Of a stretch of 64,000 nt of DNA, positions 12,801-24,489 are shown one piece after another. This DNA comes from Copromyces sp. CBS 386.78 (Eukaryota > Ascomycota > Sordariomycetes > Sordariales > Sordariaceae). The notes under the pieces are model-generated. The model did no database searches. It saw only the letters and a list, made by a program, of their open reading frames with translations, and had not been told where the DNA came from. The translations under genes were made by a program, and so were the position numbers. Numbering within the stretch: the stretch's first letter is position 1; the number at the start of each line of letters is the position of its first letter. The stretch is from NCBI GenBank assembly GCA_030685235.1, contig MU839079.1:1-64000 (forward strand), read 5' to 3'.

Positions 12801-15800
12801 CCTTATTAAAGGTATTAAAATATATATAAAAAGTAAATTCCTTAAAAGTTTTATAGAGTTTATCGAATATTTAAATAATTAAATTAAATAATATTATAAT
12901 AATATTTAGGTATATTACTATAAACTTATTCTCTTATTTTATTTTTTAGAGACGGTAATACTCTATAAAGAATATTACCCCGTAAATAAAGGTCTTACTA
13001 ATCCCTACCTTGTTAATTAATATAATTTTACGAAGGGGTAAACGGAGAAATTAATAAATAATATATATATTTAGAATATATTAATAATTAATTAGTTTCG
13101 CTCTAATTAAAAAATGTAAAGTGCTAACCTAGTTTCGCTCTAATTAAAGTAAAATATTTTCTATTCTAATTAAAACGGAGGGGATATTATAGAGAATTAA
13201 ATTAATTTATAACTTAATAAGGGAGTAAATAGCGTAAATTAAGTTTATTAATATTTTAATTTGCTTAATTATATTTTTCTTTAAAAATTTTATAATTAAA
13301 TACTAGAAGGGACTCTTCCTCTTTAAATTTACTAATACTTCGCTTAAGGGCGCGATAACTTTTAATAATAAAATTGGAATTTAAATATACTTTCGTTAAT
13401 AGATACTTTCGTTCTACGAACTCCTTAATAGCTATCCCGGCTGTAATATTAGCCCGAACCTTCTCTTGAATAACCTTTTAGAATTTATTCGACTTTACTT
13501 AAATATACTATATTAATTAATCGACTATTTCGGTAAATATAGTTATAAAATTTATAATAAATATTTTACTTATTTTATTATAGAATAAAAAGAAGCGTTC
13601 AATTTCTTGAAATAATAATGTTATCCGGGCTTAACGCTATTACAATTCTAAATTTGTAAAGTATTCGAATAATATACGTATATTTAAATGTAGCGCTAAA
13701 TCGGTACTAAGACTTATTCTAATATTAGTAAAGTTTTTACTACCCTTACAATCTAATTTTATATTAGTAAAATTATTATATATATTAGTACTGACGAAAA
13801 AGGTATTCTGAATAAATATAATTTTAATTATATAATTTATACGGTTAAACTTCTTAAATTCTTCTTCTATAATGATGTACGTATTTACGGTTACCGAATT
13901 ATAATGTTCTTTATAAATAATTCGGATAATATTTAATATTTCTTATATATAGTTATTATAATATAAAAATTTATTTGCGTCCTTAGTTAAGGACGTATTA
14001 CTATCCGTAGGAAATACGTAGGGGCCGAATATTTTTCCCTTTTAAATTTAGGTACGTATAGATCCTAATGCTATATTATTATACCACTATACTATAAAGT
14101 AGGAAAATATTTAGAAGATACGGATTTAATTGTTTATAATATATCCCTTATATAAGGTTAAACTATTAATTAAAGCGTGCTTAGTAAAACGAAGGGGGCT
14201 AATATAATACGGTCACGTAAAGTAACGACGGAAAGTAATAAATATAGTAAAATATAAACTTTTACAGACTATAATCCTATTTAATTTCGTAGGGTCGTTG
14301 GTACCGGGGGAAGTAAGGTCGCTACGCCTTATAGTAATAATATATAAAGGAAAATCTTTTGGTTTAATAATTTTAATTGTATGTATAAAATATGTATACT
14401 AGTAATAATCGGTCGTCGAATTAATATATTCTTTAAATAAAATATATATATTATTGAATATAATACCCTTCTATCTTTTAGGCTTATATAGGTATTTTAT
14501 ATAGTTTAATAGGCCGAACTAATTAATTACTAGAAATAATTAACGTTAATATATTAATAGGTTTATAAAGGTATAAATCTATATATATAAATTAGGAAAA
14601 GGGATTTCAAAGGCGGGTTTCGCTCTAGTTAAAGTAGATAAAGTTAAACCAAGTAATCGGTTACGCTCTAATTAAAATAGGATTTATTATATTTTAATTA
14701 GAATAAAAGGGGTAATAAGAAAGAAAATATATATAATTATAATTTATATATTAGTAGAATATTTGAATATTCGTATATCCTAACAAGGAAGCGGCGTCCT
14801 TTTTAGGATATTTAGATTCGACGTTCTAATATATTGCTAAATCTTAATCCTATACCTGGTTAACTTTAGCTATTTCGAAGGTTAAATTAATATAACCTTT
14901 AAAGGGTCTAATTAGTCGATTAATAAATTTGTAATTGCTATTACCCTACTTTCGGACTTTTGGAAGGTTATTGTATACTATATTTAAATTATAATACCCG
15001 GTATATAGCGGGTAATTTTTTTTTCCTAAAAGTATCGATCTATATTTAAGGTAATTAGGGTTATAAAAATCGTCCTTATACTATTTAAACTTTAAGTATA
15101 ATAATATTTGTAAAAAATCGAAATTAGGTAATTCCGTTGTAATATACTTCGTTGCTACTCTTAAATTATAAATCTCTAATACCGGCCTAATTTAATTATT
15201 AACTCCAGTATTAATTACAATTTAGCTTGCGCAATTCGTTATTATAATTACTTTTGTTCTAATCCAAATATATAAATTATTAAAAAGAGATAAGGAGAAA
15301 TTTAGCTACTTTCGTTCTAATTGTAATATACTGATTATTATAGAAGGAAGGAAGGAGAGAGGGAGGAAGAGAAATCGAGGTAAGAAATAAATGAAGGGGA
15401 GTTTAAAAATTATACTAACCGGATTAGGATATAATTAGCGCTATTATATAATATAGTTAACGCCCTTTTAAATTAATTAGCGCTATTACGTAATATAATT
15501 AACATAATTTTTAGGTAAATCTTTATTAATAGCCGTACAACGACCTAAAAATAATTAATAGTAAATATTAGCGTACTATATTTATTTACCTTATAAAATA
15601 AATTATAATAAGAGCGAAAATAATTAAATAAAATAGATTATAATAAAAGCGAAGGTATTTAATAAATAATCTAATAATATTAGTAAATTATAATATATTT
15701 AAATAACTTTAATTAAACCGGAAGGTAATATATATATTATATAAGAGACTTAATAGTTCGGTCGTAATTAATAGGTTACGGAACCGAAAGCGATTAGGCA

Positions 15801-16199
15801 ATTAAAATACGCGTACGATTATTAGGAGAAATAACGATTCAAATAATAGATAAATTAATTAGGAGTATAATTAAATAGCGTTATATTTTTATTAAGGGAT
15901 TTTAATTAGAATAAAGCTCGTAAATATTTAAAAAGTTTATAATAAAGCTATTTAAAAACTTTATATTATAGGCTACGGCTAATTTAATTATTCTAATTTA
16001 AATATAATTTAATTTTTATTCTTTTAACCTATATATCCCTTTCGTCTTTAATATATTTATCCTTACCCTAAATAATAATATAATTATTTTCGTAATTAAA
16101 AGCCGAAATATTCGCAATCTTCTTTCTTAAACCTTTTAATAGCGAAGTAATTTACTTCTTCTATTTCGTTAGGATTATATTAACTTTTACCTTTTTCGT

Positions 16200-16750
16200 A
16201 GGTATAATTATACTTATATATATACTAATGGGACTTATATACGGGGCAAAACTTGTAATACTAAATAAATTACTCGTAATATTTTTCGAAAGTTATACCC
16301 GACCCGTATTCTTCAACCTCTTCTTTTCTGTATTCGCTATATTATAAATAATCTTCTCTTCGCTAATAGTAAATACTTTTAAAGAAATAGGTATAATACG
16401 GGCGTATTCAGTAATTAGTATATTCCTATACCCCTTTAACTATTTTTATAATTTAAACTCTAGAATAACCTTAACGAAGTCTTTTATAATAAATATTGGT
16501 TCTTACTTCCCGAATCGTTTTGTAAATATATTTAAGAAAAAAGATAATATAAATGCCTCTTTTAATAAATTAAATAGTTTTAATATACTAAAATAAAATA
16601 TTTTGGCGGTAGCGATTATAAAGTAGTTTAATTCGTCGAAGGTAAAATTAGCCCTAAATAATTTCGATAGGTATTGGTTATTATTAATTATAAATTTTTT
16701 AAATATAGGCGGTAAAAAACCCAATAGGGGATAATATTTATTATAATATT
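16200..16750 (-). pseudogene. RIP-decayed coding frame of unknown family
   Basis: Reading the minus strand from about 16724 down past 16380, one frame stays coding-like for well over 100 codons. It is interrupted only by TAA/TAG codons of the kind RIP makes from CAA, CAG or TGG. Visible segments include KLFRANFTFDELNYF and KGYRNILITEYARIIPIS. The upper part (16503-16724) is still open for 73 codons. I do not recognise the family; a transposon-encoded protein is the obvious guess given the setting. No intact gene remains. Confidence 0.45.
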
Positions 16751-19048
16751 ACTTTCGAAATATTATAATAAAACGAATACTAATATATTTAATGTTAAAA
16801 TCTTTTGTATAAATAAGTAGGCCTCTAAATTTAGGAAATAGCCTAAATTCCTATAATAGTTTTATAATATATAATTTAAAGCAATTTACGTTAACGAATT
16901 TATATATTTCCTTATATTTATTAGTATACTTCTTTTAATATGATTATTCTACTATAGTCTATATACGAAGTTAGCGATCGCTATCGCTAATATTTAATTC
17001 CTAAGGGATTAGACAGCCGAAAGTAGCTTTATTATTATTCGACGATTTATTTTACGTATTTTCGTCCGACGTTTCTTTTATATCCGACGTATTTTCGTTT
17101 AATGTATTTATATTAGGTAATAGAAGCGGTTAGACCGGATTATTAATTAAAGTAAAATTTAATGTAGTATATTAAGTATTAATAGAAGGAGGGTCCGGGA
17201 TTTTAAGGGTTTTTAACCCTAAATTATCGATATAGTCTATAGAAATATCGCCAATATAGATATTAATATCTATTATAATAGGTTTATTTAATTAACCCAA
17301 ATAATTAAATTAATAATATAGTATAAAGTAATACCCTATACCGTATATAATAAAATCCGTACGGATAGTACGTCCGAAGCGCTAAACTAAATCCGCAATA
17401 TTATTAAATTTAACTACGCTATACTAAATTATATATTATATATCCAAAATATCCATACTTATACCGAATAAAATAGTAGTAAATATAACCTAATATATAG
17501 AATCCGGCCGCTTAAAGTCCTTGTACATTTCCTTCTAATCTTAGGGACGGGTATTAGCGTTGTATTTACGGATTATTTTTACTACGTATAAAGGATTATA
17601 ATTAGATAATATAAAATAGTGTAGAAAGTACGCCCGGGCGGAGAAAAAAAATAGCTTAGTATTAATATAAATAATTATTTTCGGGATAAAGTAGAAATTT
17701 AGTTTGGGGGCGTCGGGCGTTTAGGGGCCGAAGACGAATTCGAGCCGCCGATAGTCGTAGAGCCTACTTTGTAAGATTAATTATAATACTATAGTAATAT
17801 TAGCGCGGTTAATAAAGGTACGAATAATAGTAAATTTATTTAACTTACGACTTTTAGGGCCAAAACCCCTATATTTATATATATAATATTATATATTATA
17901 TATTAATATAGCTATATATCCGAACTAAGGAATATTAAATAGGATAATAGTCCTAATAGTATAAATATCTATAAACTACTTTTAAAATTCATACTATTAA
18001 AATATAATATATAATTCGTTAATAATAATAAAAGTAATCCGCTAATTAAACGAAGCCTTACGTATAAACTCTATAAATTTTACATTAATAATTTATTCTA
18101 GACCGAGGAGGATATATATATAGTTTCTAAATTCTAAATCTACCTAAAAGCGAGTATATTATTAAGCGATTAACTAAAATTCGTTTAAAACTAATAGGGA
18201 GGGGACAACGATAAACCCCCTCCTATCGGTTTTAAAGAAAAAAGTAATTAAATAGATTTTCATACTTTAATAATTAATTAGTTAATTAAAATAGGCCGAA
18301 TACCCGGGTATTTTACAATAGTATCACGCTATTCCTTACTAAGCCGACTAAGCGGTATAATCTAAATAATAACTTTATTAAATACAATAATAAATATAAT
18401 TTAGAAAATAATATTCTTATTATAACTAATTCAGGCAATAAAAATTATATCGCCTCGTTTATAAATAATATAATAAATATATTCAACTTAACCAAACCTC
18501 GGACAACGCCGTTCCCAATCTAATAGTAAACCCTAATTCAATATATATATAGCGACTATATTAATAAAATTATATTAAATTTATTCGTTGTTAATAAAGG
18601 CTATATAATATAATACTTTACTAATCTAACTTCGAAGGGTAGTATTAAAAAGTTCGGACGTATCTAGTTTACAAAAGTTGGTAATACGATGGATAAATAC
18701 TATAAATTCGTCGGTATTATATTTTTAATCGCTTATTATCTATACTAAATTTCGTATTAATACGACGATAGGTTATTAAAATAGAGTATATAATCTTAAT
18801 TGGAACCGTTTTATATAAATTAAACGCTATACCTATAGGGCTAGAAATTCCTATTATATAGCGGAAATATAAAAAAAAGTATAGGAATATAAACTTATAA
18901 TATATATAATCCTCAAATACTTTATTTTATTACGTTAGAAATTATTATAATTATATAAAATTAATGTATTTGTCAGAAGCTAAATGGAAATTAAATATTT
19001 TTTACGCAAATTTATTACTTTCGTTCAACCTTAGTATAGACGTAAACT

Positions 19049-19302
19049 AATATTATACTATTTAGACTCGCAGGTTCCAAGCCACGCGCCATATACTTTA
19101 CTATAGCGGCCGAAAAGCGGGGCGGATCCGTAGGGAAAAAAATAGGGGCTGACAATTTGGAGAGCGTCGTTGTTATGACACCATTTGGACCCGCAGGTTC
19201 CAAGCCACGCGCTACATGCTCTGCTGTAGCGGCCGAAAAGCGGGGCGGATTCGCAGGGGAAAAAATGGGGGCTGACAATTTGGAGAGCGTCGTTGTTATG
19301 AG
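19049..19302. repeat. 123-bp tandem duplication spanning the RIP edge
   Basis: Two head-to-tail copies are offset by 123 bp (TTTAGACTCG at 19061 against TTTGGACCCG at 19184). They share GCGGCCGAAAAGCGGGGCGG and GACAATTTGGAGAGCGTCG. The first half of the left copy carries C-to-T and G-to-A changes, while its right half and the whole second copy are essentially clean. RIP damage therefore fades out within this repeat. The start, 19049-19081, also matches 526-558 at the other end of the AT-rich block. Confidence 0.9.
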
Positions 19303-19335
19303 AGACTACGCTCCTTCCAGTTTCGGCGCTGAAGT

Positions 19336-21883
19336 GGGCTCACGGACCACGCGACCTTTGGTGCGGTTCTTTCGTGACACCTTTGGTGAGCCCGACCTCA
19401 GCGCCTCCACGGTGGAAGGATGGACGTTTCAATAACCGCGCCTACTTAATACTCTATAGTTATTATTGTAGTATTAGTATTAGTTGCAGCTATACCCTCG
19501 CCGCCTTTAATTCTATTTCTAATTGCTTTTGCCTTTGCGTAAGAGTTTGTACGTTCTATAGTAATAACGATAAGTCTACTTGCGTTTAGAGTACCGCTTG
19601 AGTGGCCATTATTTTTTTAGCGGTTATTTTTGCCTTTTTACGTGGGGGGGGATTGTAAATAGGATTATAGTATACATTGGAGGAGGGGGTATTAGGGATT
19701 AATTAATTGCCGTTCTTTATTTGTAAGGTATATTATTAGCGTTTATTAAATACTATTTTAAAATTTCGCTCTCTACAGATATATAAGAATTCTTTAGATA
19801 ATAATTATAAATAAATAGGTTAGTAAAGGTAATTATTATAGGGAAATAGTATAGGGAGTAACCTTTACCTTTTTAGATTTTAAGTATTAATAACGGTCGA
19901 TATGCTTAAATTCGAGATTTTTATTAATATATATAAATTATAGGATTTCATACTAATAAAGTAATTTAAATTGAATTCGAAAATTATTATTATAATTAGT
20001 AATTACCCTTTTATTAGCGATAGCCTCCTTTATAAATTTTAATTAGCGAGCTATTAAATTGAGCGCTACGAAGTTAATAAAATACTGTAGTTTATTAAAG
20101 ATATTATAAGAATATTCAGTAACCTTTTTTAATATTTATATTATATATTTCAATTAGTAATTTTCTTTAAAGCGAGAGAGAATTTCTTTAATAGTATTAA
20201 GTAATTAGTTGAAATAGATACGACGGTTCTTGAATAGCGCTTTTAATATACTATAAGTACCCTTTATACGGGAAATAATTTTAATATTAAAGTTAGGGTA
20301 TACTTTAATAGTAAAGTATATAAATTCGTACCTTATAGGGAGGTAAATATTAAATAGATAATTAATAATATTTAATAAAAATAAGGGAGATTAGCGGTTA
20401 TTTTATTTATTTATATAATAATAGGGAAGGGAGGGATAAATTACTTATTCAGTTAGTTATTAAATTTGCGTTTAAAAACTTCCTATAACTCTTAGAATAT
20501 TTCCTCCTTATTTGTATATACGACCGCCCGCTACGCTATTAGAATATTATTAATATTAGCGAACTATATTTATAAGGTATTTTTGGGAACGTAATTAAAT
20601 ATCTTTTTAAATTGGGGATTCTTTATTAAATTGCTTAAATATAAAGCGTAATCAGTATTATTAAAAAGTCGCGCCACAGTCTAAGTAGAGACATTATAGT
20701 TATTAACAGGGTTATCGTTCATTTAAGGCTCCTCTCGCCGTAGATAGCTGCTATTATTATTTTATTCCCCTAGCGCCGTTCCTTCGAAGGAACCTACCCA
20801 CTTCTTTTTAACGTTAAATACAACGTTCTTTATAATGTACCATAGGTAGATCTAGTATTGAACGCCGTTAAAAATAGCCTATATTACCTTCTTATAAGCT
20901 TTATCGAAATCTATAATAATAATATAAGGGTAAGGGATTTATTTAGCAGTAAGAAGGTTCTTAAATTAATTAAAGGCCTAAATAAAGTGCTCCTCGGTCT
21001 TTCTACTAAGTAAGTAATATTTAATATTAAATATAATATAAAGGGAAGTTACGTTGTAGATTTATACTAAAAGTATATTAAATTTATTAACTTTATATAT
21101 ATAATTAAAATTCTAAACTTCTAAATTCTTTATTAATTATTCTATATATTAATCGTAAATTTAGAATACTAGATCAATAACGCCGTCTAATTTCTCCCCT
21201 TCCCAATAAATTTCGAAGGCAGCAATACTCTTCGTTATAGAAAGAACGTTAATAAATTACTAAATAGGGGTAAGCGTTTTAAATTTATTTTTATAATTTA
21301 TCCGGAAGGTATTTAGAATATCCTACTTACCGACTTTAATACTAGGGAATTCGTTATATAAAGTAGAGGCGATATTTAATAAAGAGGTTTTTAATTGGCG
21401 GGTATAGTAAATAATATTAGTATTAATATTTCTAATACAATTGAGGCGGCGGTTTGTAGTAAGGTAGGCGGCGGTTTTTAAATTAAAGAGATAATAATAA
21501 TAGGGGTATTATATAATAAAAAATTAACGTTTAATTACTATAGTATAAATAACTTTTACCTTTTACAAGTAGTCCTTTTTTTAAGATTTCGAACTTTTAA
21601 ATTTTATAGCGTTAAAATTTTTACCCCCGCTACTAATCGCTATATTTTTTGAATATTTAAAATTATATTATTATAGTATCCTTTAGAGGTAGTTATTAAG
21701 CCTCTTCTTAATTATAGTAAATTTAGTATCGCGAATTACCTTTTTAGCATCGAAGAAGAATGCGTTAAAATTTGCTTAAATATAGTTATTGAAACACCAT
21801 GCCCAAGCAAGGTTATACGCGGCCCACGGCACCAAAGGTGTTATTACGGAAAATCCGCACCAAAGGTAGCGGTCCGTGGGCCC
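19336..21883 (-). mobile_element. Decayed Mutator-like (MULE) DNA transposon with hairpin termini
   Basis: The two ends are inverted relatives: GGGCTCACGGACC...CGACCTTTGGTGCGG...CACCTTTGGTG (19336-19394) against the reverse complement of 21821-21883 (GGGCCCACGGACC...CTACCTTTGGTGCGG...CACCTTTGGTG). Each end is also a hairpin with two ACCTTTGGTG copies. The 2.4-kb interior is RIP-mutated, and on the minus strand it encodes a broken MULE transposase core (about 20780-21010). I could not see a clear 9-bp target duplication right next to these ends, so the true outer limits may lie slightly further out. Confidence 0.75.
20780..21010 (-). pseudogene. MULE transposase core fragment, RIP-inactivated
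   Basis: Minus-strand translation gives, in one frame, EEHFI, a RIP-type stop, AFN, a RIP-type stop, FKNLLTAK, a RIP-type stop, then IPYPYIIIIDFDKAYKKVI, a RIP-type stop, AIFNGVQY, another stop, then LWYIIKNVVFN. The order 'P..I..DFDKA...AI..VFP......LW.I.KNV' is the core of the MULE DDE transposase domain, with the catalytic Asp in DFD (about 20903-20911) and the WHI-like motif downstream. Every interruption is TAA/TAG, as expected where CAR or TGG codons were hit by RIP. The element cannot make a functional transposase. Whether an intact helper copy exists elsewhere cannot be seen here. Confidence 0.8.
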
Positions 21884-21908
21884 GCATCACCGCCGCGGGC
21901 GGTGTTTC
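21791..21908. repeat. Foldback sequence with GAAACACC / GGTGTTTC ends
   Basis: GAAACACC (21791-21798) and GGTGTTTC (21901-21908) bracket a 118-bp palindromic segment holding the right MULE terminus, including GGCCCACGG...CCGTGGGCC arms. The same outer motif recurs inverted at 23218-23238 (GCTTGGGCAGAATGGTGTTTC against GAAACACCATGCCCAAGC at 21791-21808). It may be the true terminus of a nested element. Confidence 0.6.
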
Positions 21909-22093
21909 TGTTTAGACGCTGCGAATGCAAAAAAACACGGACGATAGGATGATCCGTGCGCATTATTCGCACTGTGTCTCGCATTCGATTGATTGGCTGG
22001 AAGAGTGGAGAGGCGAGACACTTTTTTAAATATTTTCTATTTTAATAAAAAAAGCCACTTTTAGGAAATGCACTAATATAAAAAGACTACCAT

Positions 22094-22437
22094 AATGATC
22101 GCCGCGATTAGGCGGTCATATTGGTACCGGTTATATCTTTTTCTGATGCCTGGTTGTTGAGAAAAATCGAAAAGAATCGTTTTTCTTAGATTTTGGATAG
22201 CAGAAAACCAAAAACGACTAAGTTTTTTGCCTGCCGGTAACTCCTTGCCTGCCGGTAACTCCTTGCCTGCCGGCAACTCCCTACCGGCCGGCAAATCCTT
22301 AAGGCCCGAGGCAGCGAAACCGAGCAAGTTAAAAATAAAAATAAAAATAAAAATAAAAATAAAAATAAAAATAAAAATAAAAATAAAAATAAAAATAAAA
22401 ATAAAAATAAAAATAAAAATAAAAATAAATAAAAAAG
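22094..22437 (-). repeat. Inverted copy of left-edge repeat with 18-bp minisatellite and (AAAAAT)n
   Basis: 22094-22178 is the inverted relative of 184-266. It is followed by four 18-bp units GCCTGCCGGTAACTCCTT at 22229-22302, then (AAAAAT)n at about 22328-22437. In both copies the hexanucleotide tract faces away from the RIP block. A long open frame crosses this repeat on the minus strand, but it is simple-sequence translation (poly Phe/Ile) and not a gene. Confidence 0.8.
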
Positions 22438-22439
22438 AA

Positions 22440-23205
22440 TAAGAAGGAAAAAGGATAAAGAGAATAAATATAAAGCTGAAGATAAATATAAATATAAAGG
22501 TAAAATTAAGCATATATATAAAGAAGAAAAAGAAAAAAAAGAAAAAAAAAGAAAAAATAAAAGAAGAATAAAGAAAATAAAGAAAAATAAAAAGGAAGGA
22601 GAAAAAAAATAAGGAGAAAAAAAATAAGAAAAAGAAAAAGAAGAAAAAGAAAAAGAAAAAGAAAAAGAAAAAGAAAAAGAAAAAGAAAAAGAAAAAGAAA
22701 AAGAAAAAGAAAAAGAAAAAGGAAACGATAAAGAAAAAAGAAAAAGAAAAAGAAAAAGAAAAAGAAAAAGAAAAAGAAAAAGAAAAAGAAAAAGGAAACG
22801 ATAAAGAAAAAATAAAAGAAAAATAAAAGGAAAATAAAAGAAAAATAAAAGAAAAATAAAACAAAAATAAAATAAAAAAAAATGAAAGAAAAAAAAAGAA
22901 AAAAAAAGAAAAAAGGAAAGAAAAATAAAAGAAAAATAAAGGAAAAATAAAAGAAAAAAAAAGAGAAGGAGAGAAAGAAGATAAAAAAGAAAAAGAAAGA
23001 AAAGAAAAGGGAAAAAAAAAAGGTAAAGAAAAAGGTAAAGAAAAAGAAAAAGAAAAGAAAAAAGAAAAAGAAAAAGAAAAAGAAGAAGAAAAAGAAAGAA
23101 AAAATAAAAGAAGATGAATATAAAAATAAAAAGATAAATAAATATAAAAACAAAAATAAAAAAAATAAAAAGAAAAAATAAATAAAAATAAAAAAAATAT
23201 ATATA
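22440..23205. repeat. Polypurine tract, (GAAAAA)n-like
   Basis: Roughly 760 bp whose plus strand is almost entirely A and G, mostly GAAAAA, AAAAAT and AAGAAAA units, with very few pyrimidines (mainly T from AAAAAT-like units). The minus-strand frames are runs of Phe, Leu, Ser and Ile. Such tracts can form triplex (H-DNA) and are prone to slippage and assembly error. Confidence 0.95.
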
Positions 23206-23835
23206 TATAATCTCCTAGCTTGGGCAGAATGGTGTTTCACTGCCTCCCTCGGGTATATCCAGCTCCGCCCAAGGGAAGACTATTTTTAAATTTATCTACG
23301 GGCGAGGCAGCAGTAATAATTAGGAGGGGGGTAAAAAGAGCTTCGTTTTTAGCCTCCTTTTTAAACGTACGAGGAAGAGGGGATAATTTCTCGATTTTAA
23401 TTACCGAAATTATTTCAATAGAGGGGGTAGGGCTAAGTATACGCACGCGGGCCTCCTTTAGTTAGGAGTTAGTAAAATTAATAATAATAAGTATTTATAC
23501 GAAAATTAATATATAGGACGAATAGTTAGCTAGTACGCTTCTACCCTTTAATACCCCTTAATACTATAATTTATATTAACAATGTATAATATGCGATGCG
23601 ATAGTTTCAATTTGCTAATTATAGTTGTAAAGATTTGTACGATGCGACGTCGTAACGGTGAGTATTGCTAGTGAAAAAGTTACTTGATGTCACCGCCCGC
23701 CAAATTACTATATAGCCAATATAACTGAGCTTGGCGACCGCTGGCGACCGCTGGCGATATGGGAGTTTGGGTCACATGTTTATATGGGTACCGTAGATTT
23801 AACCAGAGTACACAGTAGATTTAACCGGAGCGGTG
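23206..23835. other. Right boundary of RIP block, no gene
   Basis: Mixed composition. It opens with the GCTTGGGCAGAATGGTGTTTC motif (23218-23238). 23480-23640 is again AT-rich. 23743-23772 has three near-repeats of TGGCGACCGC, and GTAGATTTAACCRGAG occurs twice near 23790 and 23812. Short frames at 23220-23465 have no recognisable content. Confidence 0.6.
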
Positions 23836-23980
23836 TAAATGTTGCGTGTCATTTCAAAAGCGAAATTTAGCGGGTAAAAACAGGGTTTACGATGTTAGGT
23901 GTCATCCAGCTACAAGGCCCACTTTTATGTGGGGGATGATGTGCCGGTAGGTTTCGATGGTGTGCGGGTAGGTTTACTCC
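23836..23980 (+). repeat. Dispersed repeat, copy 1
   Basis: Matches 39292-39445. Shared blocks are AAATGTTRCGTG, GAAATTTAGCGGGTAAAA, ATGTAGGTGTTAT/ATGTTAGGTGTCAT and GTGTGYGGGTAGG..TACTC, in the same order with indels. The class is unknown; a solo LTR or small non-autonomous element would fit. Confidence 0.7.
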
Positions 23981-24480
23981 TTATTAATGTCACATCAAAC
24001 TCCACCAAACTATAGCGTAACTACTACTTGTTTTGTATTTTATTACAAACTAATTTATAAAGTGTTCAAACTGTGTTCTATTCCAGGCAGTGAAACGGTA
24101 CGGAAGAAAGAAAGGAACAGTTGCAAGAGATTGGAACGCAGAGGTATAATAGAGATCAGAATGAACGCTAGAACCTTCAAGAAAAGTGTGGCGGCAGGCA
24201 GGTTGGCAAGTTTGCGAGAGACAACTTGTCCATCCCCCTTCGCAAGATACACTATATCGTCCAGCAAACAGCCCAATAGCAAGGAATCTTTGTATGTGTA
24301 AAAACTTTATTTGTTTAATAAGTAATAGGTTAAGAACGGCCGCTGGTGGAGGTATCTAGATCTCAACCTCCCGACGCGAACACAAAGAAAGGTACACACA
24401 CGCAAGATAAAAGAGGAATTAAGGCATGGAAGAAGAACCTAGTAAGAACGAAAAGAGGAAAACAGGGGGGAAACGGCAAC
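23981..24480. other. No supported gene
   Basis: A 104-codon frame (23987-24301, plus) has no domain, no intron signals and no similarity I can name. It could be a small gene but base composition does not argue for it. The A-run at 24481-24488 belongs to the Pol III unit that follows. Confidence 0.4.
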
Positions 24481-24489
24481 AAAAAAAAG

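Larger units (their letters stand above)
526..19048. repeat. 18.5-kb RIP-degenerated heterochromatic block
   Basis: Extremely AT-rich sequence in which CA and TG dinucleotides are nearly absent while TA is everywhere. This is the footprint of RIP, which turns C:G into T:A mainly at CpA in repeated DNA. Only two frames exceed 60 codons (12416-12685 plus and 16503-16724 minus), both low-complexity products of decay. In Neurospora such blocks usually carry DNA methylation and H3K9me3. Internal structure remains: direct repeats (5215-5460), a 247-bp tandem duplication (7319-7811), 39-bp tandem units (9667-9808), a short palindromic motif family, and a decayed minus-strand frame (about 16.2-16.75 kb). 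Most is presumably dead transposons, but I could not assign families inside it. Confidence 0.9.

Noticed and set aside
22073..23240. Two minus-strand frames of 240-260 codons
   Set aside because: They translate the polypurine and hexanucleotide tracts into Phe/Ile/Leu/Ser runs.
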